Shown: positions 44,581 through 53,725 of the stretch, one piece after another | Position numbering within the stretch: position 1 is the first letter of the stretch | Layout: every line of letters starts with the position of its first letter | Source of the DNA: Halobellus ruber | GTDB lineage: Archaea > Halobacteriota > Halobacteria > Halobacteriales > Haloferacaceae | DNA length: 64,000 nucleotides | Reading direction: 5' to 3' | Assembly: GCF_014212355.1 (NCBI RefSeq) | Contig: NZ_JACKXD010000006.1 | Span: forward strand, 124,001 to 188,000 | Translations under genes and position numbers: made by a program | Notes under the pieces: model-generated | Seen by the model: the letters and a program-made list of their open reading frames with translations, nothing else | Databases searched by the model: none | Told to the model about the DNA's origin: nothing

Positions 44581-45969
44581 TCACTCCGGGACCAGGAGCA
44601 CCCGGAGGTCGTTGACGTTGGTGCCGGTCGTGCCGGTCCGGACGAGCGCTCCCCGCTCCTCCAGGTAGCCGTGTACGTCGTGTGCCGCGAGCGCTTCTCG
44701 GGCGCTGCGCCGGTCGTCGACGGTGTCGGGGTCGACGACCGCGCCCGCCGCGTCGGTCGGGCCGTCGCGGCCGTCGGTGTCGACGGCACAGCAGACCGTC
44801 CGGGCCGGAAGGTCGACCGCCGCCCGCAGCGCGAACTCCTGGTTCGGCCCGCCGGTCCCCCCGCTCTTGCCGACCGCGACGGTGGTCTCCCCGCCGGAGA
44901 GGATCGCCGCGGGCGGTTCGACGGGGTCGCCGCGTCGACGAACCTCCTCGGCGACCGCAACGTGGGTCACCGCGGCCGCCTGCGATGCGCCACGAACCGA
45001 CGACGACAGGACGAGCGGCTCGAACCCGCGGTCCGCACACGCTTCCCGCGCGGCCCCGACCGCGGTGGCGTTGTTCGCGAGGACGTGGACCGACACGTCG
45101 TCGAAGGCCGGATCGTCGGCTGCGGGCGTCTCAGCGACCTCGCCGGCCGCGCCCCGTTCGAGGTGCTGCGTCACCGACTCCGGGGCGTCGACGTCGTACT
45201 CCGAGAGCACGGTCAGTGCGTCGTCGTAGCTCGTCGGGTCCGGGGAGATCGGGCCGCTTCCGACCACCGAGGGGTCGTCGGCGGTCACGTCGCTGAAGAC
45301 GACACCGACAGTCGTCGCCGGTGTGAGCGCCCGGGCGAGGCGTCCGCCTTTCACCGCCGAGACGTGCTTCCGGACGGCGTTGATCCGGTCGATCGGCGCG
45401 CCCGAGCGGACTAAGACGTCGGTGAGCTCCCGGAGGTCGGCAAGTGTCACCCCCTCGACGGGCGCGGCGAGCAGCGCGCTACCCCCGCCGGTCACTGCGA
45501 CCACGACGAGGGTGTCGCCGTCGGCCGCCCGGGCGCGCTCCAGCAGCCGGCGCGTGCCCTCGCGGTTGGGCTCGCTCGGGACGGGGTGGGTGCCTTCGAC
45601 GACGTCGACGCCGTCGACGGGAACGGGGTCGTCAGTCACGACCACCCCGCCGGAGCGGGCCGGACCCAAGCGTTCGGGCAGGTGGCTCGCGACCCGACCC
45701 GCCGCGTTGCCGCCGCCGAGGAAAAGCACCTCGTCGTATGCCGCGAGGTCGTACGCGGCGTTGCCGACGGTGAGCCCCCCGTCCTTGACCCCGACGGCGT
45801 CCCGAAGGACGGTCCCCGGTCGGGCGGCGTCGATCCCGGCCGCGACGGCGTCGAGTACGACCTCCACCGCCGGGCTCCCGGCCCGGATGCTCCCTCGGTC
45901 GATCACGACTGCGTCTTCGGTCCCGAGGGGATAAAATCCGGTCCCGAACCGGGGTGCGGTCGACCGCAT
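44581..45969 (-). CDS. Glycerate 2-kinase (MOFRL/DUF4147 family)
   Basis: 462 aa. Phosphorylates D-glycerate to 2-phosphoglycerate with ATP. The N-terminal DUF4147 domain shows LFLGGGNAAGRVASHLPE, VTGGGSALLAAPVEGVTL and INAVRKHVSAVKGGRLA. The MOFRL domain is at the C-terminus (GGETTVAVG, GGPNQEFAL, AVDTDGRDGPTDAAGA, GTTGTNVNDL). The ATG at 45969 restores the family N-terminus. It links the sugar-acid cluster to lower glycolysis. Confidence 0.9.
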   Translation of the reverse strand: MRSTAPRFGTGFYPLGTEDAVVIDRGSIRAGSPAVEVVLDAVAAGIDAARPGTVLRDAVGVKDGGLTVGNAAYDLAAYDEVLFLGGGNAAGRVASHLPERLGPARSGGVVVTDDPVPVDGVDVVEGTHPVPSEPNREGTRRLLERARAADGDTLVVVAVTGGGSALLAAPVEGVTLADLRELTDVLVRSGAPIDRINAVRKHVSAVKGGRLARALTPATTVGVVFSDVTADDPSVVGSGPISPDPTSYDDALTVLSEYDVDAPESVTQHLERGAAGEVAETPAADDPAFDDVSVHVLANNATAVGAAREACADRGFEPLVLSSSVRGASQAAAVTHVAVAEEVRRRGDPVEPPAAILSGGETTVAVGKSGGTGGPNQEFALRAAVDLPARTVCCAVDTDGRDGPTDAAGAVVDPDTVDDRRSAREALAAHDVHGYLEERGALVRTGTTGTNVNDLRVLLVPE

Positions 45970-45976
45970 AAGCAAA

Positions 45977-45982
45977 TTTATG
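45977..45982 (+). promoter_or_regulatory. TATA box of aroD
   Basis: TTTATG centred at 45980 lies 27 nt before the aroD ATG at 46007, indicating a leaderless transcript. It overlaps the 5' edge of the divergent glycerate kinase gene, whose own promoter must lie inside or beyond aroD's start region. Confidence 0.55.
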
Positions 45983-46006
45983 TGCAGCTGGGTGGTACCG
46001 CGTGAC

Positions 46007-46747
46007 ATGACCATCGACGACTTCGCTCTCGCGGCCACGACCAACGATCTCACACGGGAGCCGGAGGCGCGTGGGGCGGCGGATCTCGTCGAATTCCGGA
46101 TGGACAAGGCGACGGATCCGATCGCACAGCTGGAGGCCTACGACGGCGAGCTCCCGATCCTCGCCACCAACCGGAACCAGTGGTTCGGCGGGAAGGCCCG
46201 CGACGCCGGCCGGCTGGACGCCCTCTTTGCGGCCTCCCGGTTCGACGCCGTCGCGTACGTCGACATCGAACTCGAAACCGTCCGGGCGACGGAGTGGCTG
46301 ACCGGGGAGTTCCGCGGGAACGACGTCGACCTCATCGTCTCCCACCACGACTTCGACGCGACGCCGGAGCGGGAGGTCCTGATGGCGATAATCGACCAGT
46401 GTGCGGACTACGGCGACGTCGCGAAGGTCGCGACGTTCCCGAACGACCCCTCGGACACCCTCACGCTTCTGGGCGCCCTCCACGAGGCGACGCAGGCCGG
46501 GATCGACGCCGCCGGGATCGCGATGGGCGAGCTCGGGAGCCACACCCGCGTCGTCGGCCACGTCTACGGCTCGAAGCTGGGCTACGCGCCGCTGGCGGAC
46601 GACGAAAGCGAATACGCGCCCGGACAGTTCCCGTTGCGGACGCTCCGGGCGCTCGTCGACGCTACGCGGATCGACGGGGACGCGCCGGCCACTGAGGGGC
46701 TCGGCGACGACGTCTCGACACCTTCGGGGCTGTCGCTCCCGAACTGA
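46007..46747 (+). CDS. aroD: 3-dehydroquinate dehydratase, type I
   Basis: 246 aa. Converts 3-dehydroquinate to 3-dehydroshikimate in aromatic amino acid synthesis through a Schiff base. Key residues are visible: Glu29-x-Arg31 (EFRMD), the catalytic His in VSHHDF, the Schiff-base Lys in VAKVATFP, and the phosphate/carboxylate loop region GSKLGYAPL. The ATG at 46007 is set by the TATA box 27 nt upstream. Confidence 0.92.
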   Translation: MTIDDFALAATTNDLTREPEARGAADLVEFRMDKATDPIAQLEAYDGELPILATNRNQWFGGKARDAGRLDALFAASRFDAVAYVDIELETVRATEWLTGEFRGNDVDLIVSHHDFDATPEREVLMAIIDQCADYGDVAKVATFPNDPSDTLTLLGALHEATQAGIDAAGIAMGELGSHTRVVGHVYGSKLGYAPLADDESEYAPGQFPLRTLRALVDATRIDGDAPATEGLGDDVSTPSGLSLPN

Positions 46748-46777
46748 GCGCGTCGCCGGCGTCGCAGGCGGGGCGGC

Positions 46778-47311
46778 TCAGCCCCGCGACCCGCCCGGAA
46801 GCGGCTCGATCAGTTCGAGGTCCTTCTCGGCGGCGACGGTCCGGAGCAGTTCCAACACTCCCTCGATCGTGCCGGCCTCCGCGGAGATCCCCAGCCGGGC
46901 GCTGGAGACGTCGGCGGTTCCCTCTGTCGCCGCGACCGCCAGATCCGTCACCGTCGCCGTCGTCGACCCGCGGATCCGCGAGAGCGTATCCGAGAGGTCG
47001 GTCTCGATGACGTGCCCCGACAGCACCACCGTGACCTCCTCGCTGTACCGCTCGGTGCCCGCCTGGATCACGTTGATCCCGGCCTCGCGGAGGTCGTCGA
47101 TGATCCGCTCGAAGCGGTCCGGCGTCGCCTCCACGTCGACCTCGACCGGGATGTGGCCCCGCGGCGTGACGTTCCCCCGCTCGTGAAAGATCGACAGCAG
47201 GTTGCCGCCGTGGTCGGCGACCGGGCGGAGCGCCCGCAGCAACTCCCCGGGTTCGTCGACCAGCTCCAGTCGCAGCGTGTACGCGCGGACCTCCGTCTCG
47301 GCGTCACTCAC
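46778..47311 (-). CDS. ACT-domain amino-acid-binding regulatory protein
   Basis: 177 aa. The GTG start at 47311 follows GGGGGTGG; translation upstream is Arg-rich. Two ACT-like units: the first has LRLELVDEPGELLRALRPVADHGGNLLSI, the second spans about 85-177 (VTVVLSGHVIETDLSDTLSRI, GTIEGVLELL). Such proteins sense amino acids; in haloarchaea relatives often sit with homoserine dehydrogenase, which is not adjacent here. A TATA-like TTTATT near 47375 gives a leader of about 37 nt. Confidence 0.75.
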   Translation of the reverse strand: MSDAETEVRAYTLRLELVDEPGELLRALRPVADHGGNLLSIFHERGNVTPRGHIPVEVDVEATPDRFERIIDDLREAGINVIQAGTERYSEEVTVVLSGHVIETDLSDTLSRIRGSTTATVTDLAVAATEGTADVSSARLGISAEAGTIEGVLELLRTVAAEKDLELIEPLPGGSRG

Positions 47312-47422
47312 GGGCCGTCCACCCCCGGGTCGACGCGTCCGCGTGCATATCCGATGTCGCGGACGGAACGGAAATAAAGATACTGTCGGGCGTGGCGACA
47401 CGCACCGCGACCGACGCCGGGG

Positions 47423-47989
47423 TTAATCCGAGATGAACTTATTATCGCGCCAGTTCACGCCGTTCGACCCGCCCTCGCCCTGGGCGGGGTTCTCGACGAC
47501 CTCGATGCTCGCGGGCCGTTCCTCGCCCTCCACGATCCGGTGGGCCGCGAGTTCGCCGTCGACCTCCGTGATCGCGGTGAGTGTCCCCTTCTCCGCACGG
47601 AGTGCGATCTCCCGGAGGACCAGAAACATCGGATACTGGAGCGCGGTGTTCTGTAGCACCGTCTCCCGGTCGCCCTTGAAGCACGCGAACTCGACGAGTT
47701 CGGAGGGGATCTCCTCCTCCTCCTCGTCCCACCGCGGCGCGCCGGCCCGCGGGGGCTCCTCCTCGTAGACGCGGTTTTCGGTGATGCTCGCCTTCAGTTG
47801 GGCGGTCGGGGTGTACTTGCTCAGATCGTCCTCGGCGGCGACGGCCTTGAGAATGAGCGTGTTGTTGCGGCGGGTCACCTCCACGTCGTCGACCTCGGGG
47901 GGCAGGTCCGGGTCACCGTTCAGATACTCTTCGACATCTTCCAGGGGCAGTTCCAGTGTCGAGTGAAGTCGGTATACGCGGCCTGACAT
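47423..47989 (-). CDS. Conserved haloarchaeal protein (DUF7110-like)
   Basis: 188 aa, acidic and soluble. Conserved-looking features are GRVYRLHSTLELPLEDVEEYL at the start, LKASITENRVYEEEPP, an EEEEE run, and VEFACFKGDRETVLQNTALQYPMFLVL. It resembles a haloarchaeal-only family, but the family name is from memory and uncertain. CCATATAAG (48067-48075) is the likely TATA, leaving a leader of about 50 nt. Function unknown. Confidence 0.6.
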   Translation of the reverse strand: MSGRVYRLHSTLELPLEDVEEYLNGDPDLPPEVDDVEVTRRNNTLILKAVAAEDDLSKYTPTAQLKASITENRVYEEEPPRAGAPRWDEEEEEIPSELVEFACFKGDRETVLQNTALQYPMFLVLREIALRAEKGTLTAITEVDGELAAHRIVEGEERPASIEVVENPAQGEGGSNGVNWRDNKFISD

Positions 47990-48222
47990 AGTTATTGGGG
48001 GAGTGGTACCCGCGCGAAGCGGACGCGACGTGACGTCGGTACCTATCCAGTAGTAGGGACCCCGGGCTTATATGGCCTACCCTTCTATGATCAACGGTAA
48101 CGGGGTCGGTTCCGCAGGGCAGCCGCTGTGGCGGACTCGATCGACCGTCCGCGACGGAGAAACGCTCCTCGACGCCGTGTGACCGGCGCAGGCCTTATCG
48201 GGCGTGAGCCGTGGCGGGGTCG

Positions 48223-48564
48223 CTACGCCGTCAGCGTCTCCTCGAGTTCCCCGCGTTCGTCGAGTTCGGCCAGAATGTCGCTGCCTCCGACGAACTCGCC
48301 GTCGACGAAGGTCTGCGGGATGGTCTCCCACCCGCTGTGTTCCTCCAGCGCCGCCCGGTACTCCGCGAGGGCGGGCAGCGTATCGACGGTCTCGAACTCC
48401 TCGACGTACTGTGAGATGAGGTTCACCGCGCGCTGGGAGTAGCCGCACTGCGGCATCAGCCGGTTGCCCTTCATAAACAGGACGACGTCGTTCGATTCGA
48501 TGGCGTCGTCGACGGCCGCCTGTACCTCCTCGCTGCTCAGCTCCGATTCGGGCTGGAACGTCAT
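48223..48564 (-). CDS. Monothiol glutaredoxin (CGYS active site)
   Basis: 113 aa. Glutaredoxin fold: VVLFMKGNRLMPQCGYSQRAV with the active Cys at residue 40 in CGYS, the monothiol (Grx4-like CGFS) type that carries iron-sulfur clusters. The cis-Pro motif WETIPQTFVDGEFVGGSD and the C-terminal Gly-Gly-Ser-Asp are standard. The ATG at 48564 gives a full-length single domain. Haloarchaea use gamma-glutamylcysteine rather than glutathione, so the partner thiol would differ. Confidence 0.87.
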   Translation of the reverse strand: MTFQPESELSSEEVQAAVDDAIESNDVVLFMKGNRLMPQCGYSQRAVNLISQYVEEFETVDTLPALAEYRAALEEHSGWETIPQTFVDGEFVGGSDILAELDERGELEETLTA

Positions 48565-48655
48565 ACCACGATGTAGGGGATCGGCGGTCAAATGGGTTGC
48601 GTCCCGGCGCCGCCGATTCGGCCGCGTCTCGACGGCTGGCGCCCCGGGTCCCGGC

Positions 48656-49306
48656 TCAGTCGTTGCCGACGCGGACGACGTCGATGAGCGAGTACACCGG
48701 GACGTCCTCGATGGATTCGATGCCCTGCTTGTCGACGACGACGACACACGCCACCGGCCGGCCGCCCTCGGCGCGGATCGCGTCGATGGTCTCCCGCATC
48801 GTGGTCCCGGAGGTCACGATGTCGTCGACCACGTAGCAGTCCCGGTCGCGGATCCCCGCGAAGTTCCGGGAAAAGGAGCCGCCGAGGTCGTCGATGTCGC
48901 CCTCGTCCCACTGGTGTTTCGCGGGGGCGTACGACCCCAGATCCGTGTCGAGATCCTGGGACACCACCGTCGCGAGCGGGGCGCCCGCCTTCTCGATCCC
49001 GATGGTCAGGTCCACCTCCTCGCCCTGCTTCGAGAGGAGATCCGCCATCGCCCGGCCCACCTGCGTGAGCCGTCTGGAGTCGCGTCCGACCGCGCTCCAG
49101 TCGACGTGGATGTCGTGGGGACCGCCCCCGGACTCGGTCGGCTCCGCGGGGTCGGGCTCGGTCGCCGACTCGCCCGACCCGCCGCGGTCGACGAGCCAGC
49201 TCGCCGTCTCCCGGGAGACGTTCAGTTCGTCCGCGATCTCGCCTTTCGAGAGCCCCCGGTCGGCGAGCTCGGCGGCGCTCGCGATCAGGTCATCGACGTT
49301 CTTCAT
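48656..49306 (-). CDS. gfcR: GfcR-type transcription regulator (HTH plus phosphoribosyltransferase-like domain)
   Basis: 216 aa. An N-terminal helix-turn-helix (SKGEIADELNVSRETASWLV) and a linker lead to a PRTase-like domain. The PRPP-loop is DCYVVDDIVTSGTTMRETIDAI, with IGIEKAGAPLAT and SYAPAKHQWDEG around the pocket. In Haloferax, GfcR activates genes for glucose and fructose breakdown. Its start overlaps the end of gdh by 17 nt, so the enzyme and regulator are translationally coupled. Confidence 0.9.
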   Translation of the reverse strand: MKNVDDLIASAAELADRGLSKGEIADELNVSRETASWLVDRGGSGESATEPDPAEPTESGGGPHDIHVDWSAVGRDSRRLTQVGRAMADLLSKQGEEVDLTIGIEKAGAPLATVVSQDLDTDLGSYAPAKHQWDEGDIDDLGGSFSRNFAGIRDRDCYVVDDIVTSGTTMRETIDAIRAEGGRPVACVVVVDKQGIESIEDVPVYSLIDVVRVGND

Positions 49307-50372
49307 ACTCGCTGAATTGCACGGCGGTTTTTATAGTGGTGTCGTCGTCCTCGAACGCGGCGGCCACCTCGTCGACGCCGTAGACCCCAGTCACCAGGCG
49401 GTCGAGGAACCACTCCGGGAACGCCGAAAGCGCCTCCGCGGCCGCCTCGAAGTGCTGTATCCGGGAGTTCACGCTGCCGACGAGCGCCTTGTTGTGCAAC
49501 ACCAACTCGCGGTGGAGCCGGCCGCCGTCGACCTCGAACTCCCACGGCTCGGGGACGCCTAGGAGGGCGCCGACCCCGTTCGGTGCCAGCGCGTCGATCG
49601 TCTCGAAGGCGTGTTTCGCATAGCCCGTCGCCTCGAACACCAAGTCGATCGGCTCGTGGGCCGCCGGGATCTCCGACACCGGCGTCTCCCGGGAGTCGAC
49701 GTAGGTCGCACCCAACTCCTCGATGATCTCGATCGTCGGGTCGGGGCGGTCCCGACGGCCGAGGCAGTAGAGCCGGTCGTACCCCTCGACGTGTTTCAGG
49801 TACGCAAGCGTGAGCAGCCCCAGGCTCCCGTTGCCGAGCACCGCCGCGGACTCCGGTTCCCAGGTGAACGACGACCGCGAGGCGGTAGCGAGTTCGACCC
49901 CTTTCACCGCGATCGAGAGGGGTTCGACCAGGAACCCGACGTCGGCGAGCGCGGGCGGGACTTCGAGCAGGAACTCGGCGTCGGTCACGAAGTACTCCGA
50001 CATGTATCCGTGCGCGCCGACGATCCCCCGCTCGTGGTACTTCCCGGCGGGGGCCATATCCGACTCGCCGCGCTCGAAGAACTCGTTGCGCTCGCCGCCG
50101 GGGGGCCGACGGAGCGTCGGGACGACGACGTCGCCCGCGGAAAACGCCGTCCCGCCGCCGTCCTCGACGACACCGACCGCCTCGTGGCCCAACACGAGGA
50201 AATCCTCGCCCGCCGGGAACTCGCCGTGGTTGCCGGCGATGACCTCGAAGTCGGTCCCGTCGACGCCGACCCGGAGCGTCCGCACCAGCACCTCGCCGGC
50301 GGCCGGCTCCGGCCGTTCCCGGTCGAGGACCGCCGGCTCGCCCCGTCCCCGCTCGACTGCGATGGTCTGCAT
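49290..50372 (-). CDS. gdh: Glucose 1-dehydrogenase (halophilic MDR type)
   Basis: 360 aa. Oxidises D-glucose to gluconolactone with NADP, the first step of the semi-phosphorylative Entner-Doudoroff pathway. The catalytic zinc ligands match the known halophilic enzyme: Asp38 (VGVDGTD), His63 and Glu64 (GHEAVG) and Glu in FLVEPLSIAVKGVE. The nucleotide motif is AAVLGNGSLGLL and the selectivity segment LGRRDRPD favours NADP. A TTTTATC box about 27 nt upstream indicates a leaderless mRNA. Overlaps gfcR. Confidence 0.92.
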   Translation of the reverse strand: MQTIAVERGRGEPAVLDRERPEPAAGEVLVRTLRVGVDGTDFEVIAGNHGEFPAGEDFLVLGHEAVGVVEDGGGTAFSAGDVVVPTLRRPPGGERNEFFERGESDMAPAGKYHERGIVGAHGYMSEYFVTDAEFLLEVPPALADVGFLVEPLSIAVKGVELATASRSSFTWEPESAAVLGNGSLGLLTLAYLKHVEGYDRLYCLGRRDRPDPTIEIIEELGATYVDSRETPVSEIPAAHEPIDLVFEATGYAKHAFETIDALAPNGVGALLGVPEPWEFEVDGGRLHRELVLHNKALVGSVNSRIQHFEAAAEALSAFPEWFLDRLVTGVYGVDEVAAAFEDDDTTIKTAVQFSEYEERR

Positions 50373-50393
50373 ACACCCACGTAGCCCCCGAGT

Positions 50394-50402
50394 CGATAAA
50401 AG
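50394..50402 (-). promoter_or_regulatory. TATA box of the gdh-gfcR transcript
   Basis: TCTTTTATC on the minus strand is centred about 27 nt before the gdh ATG, giving a leaderless mRNA that also carries gfcR. Confidence 0.55.
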
Positions 50403-50432
50403 ATTTATTTCACATCGAGTTAATTACGCGGG

Positions 50433-51827
50433 TCACGCCTCGTCCAGGTCGTCGACGAGTTCGTTGCCGAGCCCGACGTACTCGGCGGGCGAGAGCCCCC
50501 GGAGCTCCGCGCGGACGTCGTCGTCCACGTCGAGGTCGTCGAAGAGGTCCCGGAAGTCCGCGAGCGTCACGTCCCGCCCGCGGGTGAGTTGCTTGACGCG
50601 CTCGTAGGCCTCGGTATCGCCTTCCCGGCGCAGGATCGTCTGGACCGCCTCGCCGATGAGCTCCGGGTGGGCGTCGAGGTCCTCGCGCATCACCACCTCG
50701 TTGGGCACGACCTTCCCGAGCCCCGCTTCGGTCTTCCCGTAGCCGACGAGACAGTGGGCGAACGCCGCGCCGACGTTGCGCTTCACCGTCGAGTCCGAGA
50801 GGTCCCGCTGGAGCCGGGAGGTGGTGACGTAGTCCGCGAGAAACTCCAGGTCCGAGTTGGCCTTCGAGAGGTTCCCCTCGGAGTTCTCGAAGTCGATCGG
50901 GTTCACCTTGTGCGGCATCGTCGAGGACCCGGTCTCGCCCTCGTCGGCCTCCTGGCCGAGGTAGCGATCCGAGACGTACAGCCAGACGTCGCGGTCGAGG
51001 TCCAGCAGGACGTTGTTGGCACCCCGCAGCGCGTCGAAGGTCGCCGCGAGGTCGTCGCAGGGGTTCACCTGCGTCGACAGGGCGGTGTGTTCGAGCCCCA
51101 GACCGGTCACGAACGACCGCGCGAACGCCCGCCAGTCGACGCCGGGGTAGGCGGCGACGTGGGCGGCGTAGGTGCCGGAGGCGCCCGCGAGCTTCCCGGA
51201 GAGGCTCCCCGTCGCGTCGGCGATCCGGCCCGTTGCGTTTCCGAGCCGCGCGGCGTACACCGCCATCTCCTTGCCGAACGTGGTCGGCGTCGCGGGCTGA
51301 CCGTGGGTCCGGGCGAGCATCGGCGTGTCCCGGTACTCGTGGGCGAGGGCGACGAGTTCGTCGCGGACGGCCGCGAGCGCGGGGAGCAGCACCTCCTCGA
51401 CGGCGGGGCCGATCAACAGTCTGTGGGCGAGGTTGTTCACGTCCTCGGAGGTCAGCCCGAAGTGGATCCACGGGTGGAGCCGCTCTTCACTCCGGGTCCG
51501 GAGGAAATACTCCACCGCTTTCACGTCGTGGTTCGTCGCGTCGTACCCCGCCGCCCCCTCGGTTTCGAGCCGCTTGATCAGCCGGGCGTCGTCGGCGTCG
51601 AACCCCTCGACGACCGCCCGGAGGTCGCTGCGTTCCTGGGGGGAAAGCGACAGCCGCGTGGCGTCGAGGTCGGCCAGCGCGATCAGGTACTCGACCTCGA
51701 CGCGGAGCCGCGCGCGCATCAGCGCCGCCTCGCTGGCGTACGGTACGAGGGGTCCGGTGCGGCCCGCGTACCGCCCGTCGAGCGGCGAAACGGCCGCCAG
51801 CGGGTCCGAGCGCGGAATATCGTCCAT
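50433..51827 (-). CDS. purB: Adenylosuccinate lyase
   Basis: 464 aa. Cleaves SAICAR to AICAR and adenylosuccinate to AMP in purine synthesis. It shows the fumarase-superfamily signature TGSSTMPHKVNPIDFEN, the upstream TSEDVNNLAHRL (substrate His/Thr) and MLARTHGQPATPTTFGKE (catalytic His). N-terminus DIPRSDPLAAVSPLDGRYAG is standard. A poly-T TATA-like tract (51850-51856) is 27 nt upstream. It lies near purNH, though on the other strand. Confidence 0.94.
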   Translation of the reverse strand: MDDIPRSDPLAAVSPLDGRYAGRTGPLVPYASEAALMRARLRVEVEYLIALADLDATRLSLSPQERSDLRAVVEGFDADDARLIKRLETEGAAGYDATNHDVKAVEYFLRTRSEERLHPWIHFGLTSEDVNNLAHRLLIGPAVEEVLLPALAAVRDELVALAHEYRDTPMLARTHGQPATPTTFGKEMAVYAARLGNATGRIADATGSLSGKLAGASGTYAAHVAAYPGVDWRAFARSFVTGLGLEHTALSTQVNPCDDLAATFDALRGANNVLLDLDRDVWLYVSDRYLGQEADEGETGSSTMPHKVNPIDFENSEGNLSKANSDLEFLADYVTTSRLQRDLSDSTVKRNVGAAFAHCLVGYGKTEAGLGKVVPNEVVMREDLDAHPELIGEAVQTILRREGDTEAYERVKQLTRGRDVTLADFRDLFDDLDVDDDVRAELRGLSPAEYVGLGNELVDDLDEA

Positions 51828-51873
51828 ACTTCAGGTGCCGCGGTGGATCAAAAAAGGGTGTCGGTAGCTGGGC

Positions 51874-53601
51874 TTACATCGCGTCGAACTGCTCGACATC
51901 ACCCTGTGCGATCTCCCGGAGCCGTTCCTCGGACAGCATCTCCACGACGAACTCCGGCATCCCGTCGGGCAGGTCCGCCGGAACGGTCACCTCGCCGGCG
52001 TCCGCCCCGTCGCCGCGGGTCACACCGCCGTCGGTCGCCGTCTCCCGTTCGGTCAACCGGGCGACCGAGCGCTCGACCTCGGTGACCATCGCTGACTGTT
52101 CCTCGTTTGCAGCCGCCAGGTTCTCCACCTCCGTGGCGACCTGCTCCGCCCGTTCGGCGACCTCGTCGACCATCGCGGAGATCTCCTCCGCCGTCGCAGC
52201 CTGGTCGTCGGTGGCTTCGGAGACCTCGCCGATCCCGTCGGCGGCTTCCGCGGTCGCGTCGACGATGTCCGACAGGCTCCGCATACTCTCCTCGACACCG
52301 GTGATCCCGCGTGTCACCTGTTCTGTCATCTCGTTTAGACTGGCGGCGGTCTTCTCGGCGTCCGCCTGGATCTCCGATACCATCGCCTCGATCTCGGCGG
52401 CCTCCGACTGCGACTCCGTAGCGAGGGATTTGATTTCGTCGGCGACTACGCCGAACCCGTCGCCGGCCTCGCCCGCCCGGGCCGCCTCGATCGACGCGTT
52501 CAACGCCAGCAGATTCGTCTGGTCGGCGATCCCGTTGATGCTCTCGACGAACTCGTCGATCCGTTGGATCCGCCCTCGGAGGTCGTCCACGTCCGATCCC
52601 ACGGCGTCAACCGTCCGGTGGATGTCGTCCATCACCGCGACGGCCTCGTCGGCCGACTCCTGTCCCTCCTGTGCCATCGCTCTCGCCCGCTCGCTGACCC
52701 TATCTACTTCCTCTGCGGTCGCGGCAACCTCCTCGACCGTCGCGGTGAGGCTCGATACCTCCGAACTCACCTCCTCAAGATTGTCCGACTGTTGTGCTGC
52801 GGCTTCGCTGATCTCGGTCGCGCTGTCGGTAACGTCGTCGGAGGTGTCTCGGAGTTCGTTGACGGGCTGTTCTATGTCCGACTCGACCTCCGACATCAGC
52901 CGGTCGTTTTCCCGTATCGCCGCCTCGAGCCGCTCGTTGTAGGAGTGAATGTACGTATCCGTGACCACCTGTATGTCCAGGTTTACGATCCGCAGTATCG
53001 ACAGGATGTCCTCGATCACGTCGTCTACCTCCTCTCTCACGGCGGTTTCGAGGTCGTCGCGGAAGCAGTCGTCCGCCGTGCCGTCGACGCCATCCCCGCC
53101 CGCGGACCCGAGCCTGTCGGTCACCGACTCGACGAGTTCGTCACCGACGAGCGGCAGGATGAGGTCGTAGTATACCCCGTATTGTCCGAGGTAGTACTTC
53201 ATCGGCATCTCCAACATGTCGTGGAGTTTGCCGATGCGGGCGCGTTCACGGAAGTACTCCTGCCCGTATGCCCCCTCGGCGAGCGTCGTCAGATACGCCG
53301 ACTGGGTGCGCTTGAGCGCGTCGATCCCCTTCTCCGAGCGGCCGATCACCTCGACGGTCTCCTCGTAGTCGGTCAGGTTGTCGTAGAAGTCGTCTGCGAC
53401 CTGTTCTGCGTTGTTCGCAAACACCTCCTCGTACCGTTGCAGGCGTCTGACGTCGTCCCGGTCGAACCCGATGAACTCCTTCCGCCACGCGATCTCCTCG
53501 TCGTCGAGTCCGATGTCGCTCACTAACGTCTCGACGTCCAACTGTTCGTTGAGTCTCCCGTTCCCGAAATCGTCCATCCCAAACTGCGTAACGTCGGACA
53601 T
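51874..53601 (-). CDS. hemAT: HemAT globin-coupled aerotaxis transducer
   Basis: 575 aa. Soluble chemotaxis transducer that binds oxygen. Residues 20-200 are a globin sensor with the proximal His127 in [10 protein letters not shown] and helices around [14 protein letters not shown]. The rest is a methyl-accepting coiled coil with the signalling tip ([21 protein letters not shown]...[14 protein letters not shown], in parts) that docks CheA/CheW. There are no transmembrane segments. The ATG at 53601 is 28 nt after TTATTTCC. Drives movement in oxygen gradients. Confidence 0.92.
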   Translation of the reverse strand: MSDVTQFGMDDFGNGRLNEQLDVETLVSDIGLDDEEIAWRKEFIGFDRDDVRRLQRYEEVFANNAEQVADDFYDNLTDYEETVEVIGRSEKGIDALKRTQSAYLTTLAEGAYGQEYFRERARIGKLHDMLEMPMKYYLGQYGVYYDLILPLVGDELVESVTDRLGSAGGDGVDGTADDCFRDDLETAVREEVDDVIEDILSILRIVNLDIQVVTDTYIHSYNERLEAAIRENDRLMSEVESDIEQPVNELRDTSDDVTDSATEISEAAAQQSDNLEEVSSEVSSLTATVEEVAATAEEVDRVSERARAMAQEGQESADEAVAVMDDIHRTVDAVGSDVDDLRGRIQRIDEFVESINGIADQTNLLALNASIEAARAGEAGDGFGVVADEIKSLATESQSEAAEIEAMVSEIQADAEKTAASLNEMTEQVTRGITGVEESMRSLSDIVDATAEAADGIGEVSEATDDQAATAEEISAMVDEVAERAEQVATEVENLAAANEEQSAMVTEVERSVARLTERETATDGGVTRGDGADAGEVTVPADLPDGMPEFVVEMLSEERLREIAQGDVEQFDAM

Positions 53602-53725
53602 TGCCGGAAGTCCAACTGACGGTGGGAAATAACTTCGCCTACGTTTATCAATATGGATTCTCGGGCGCACACGGACGCCGCCCACCACCACAACTGACTT
53701 ACCACCCGCGGGCGGCGTCGAAGGT

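Noticed and set aside
50589..52085. Long plus-strand frame opposite purB and the end of hemAT
   Set aside because: It crosses two well-identified genes on the other strand and its product is low in conserved motifs.
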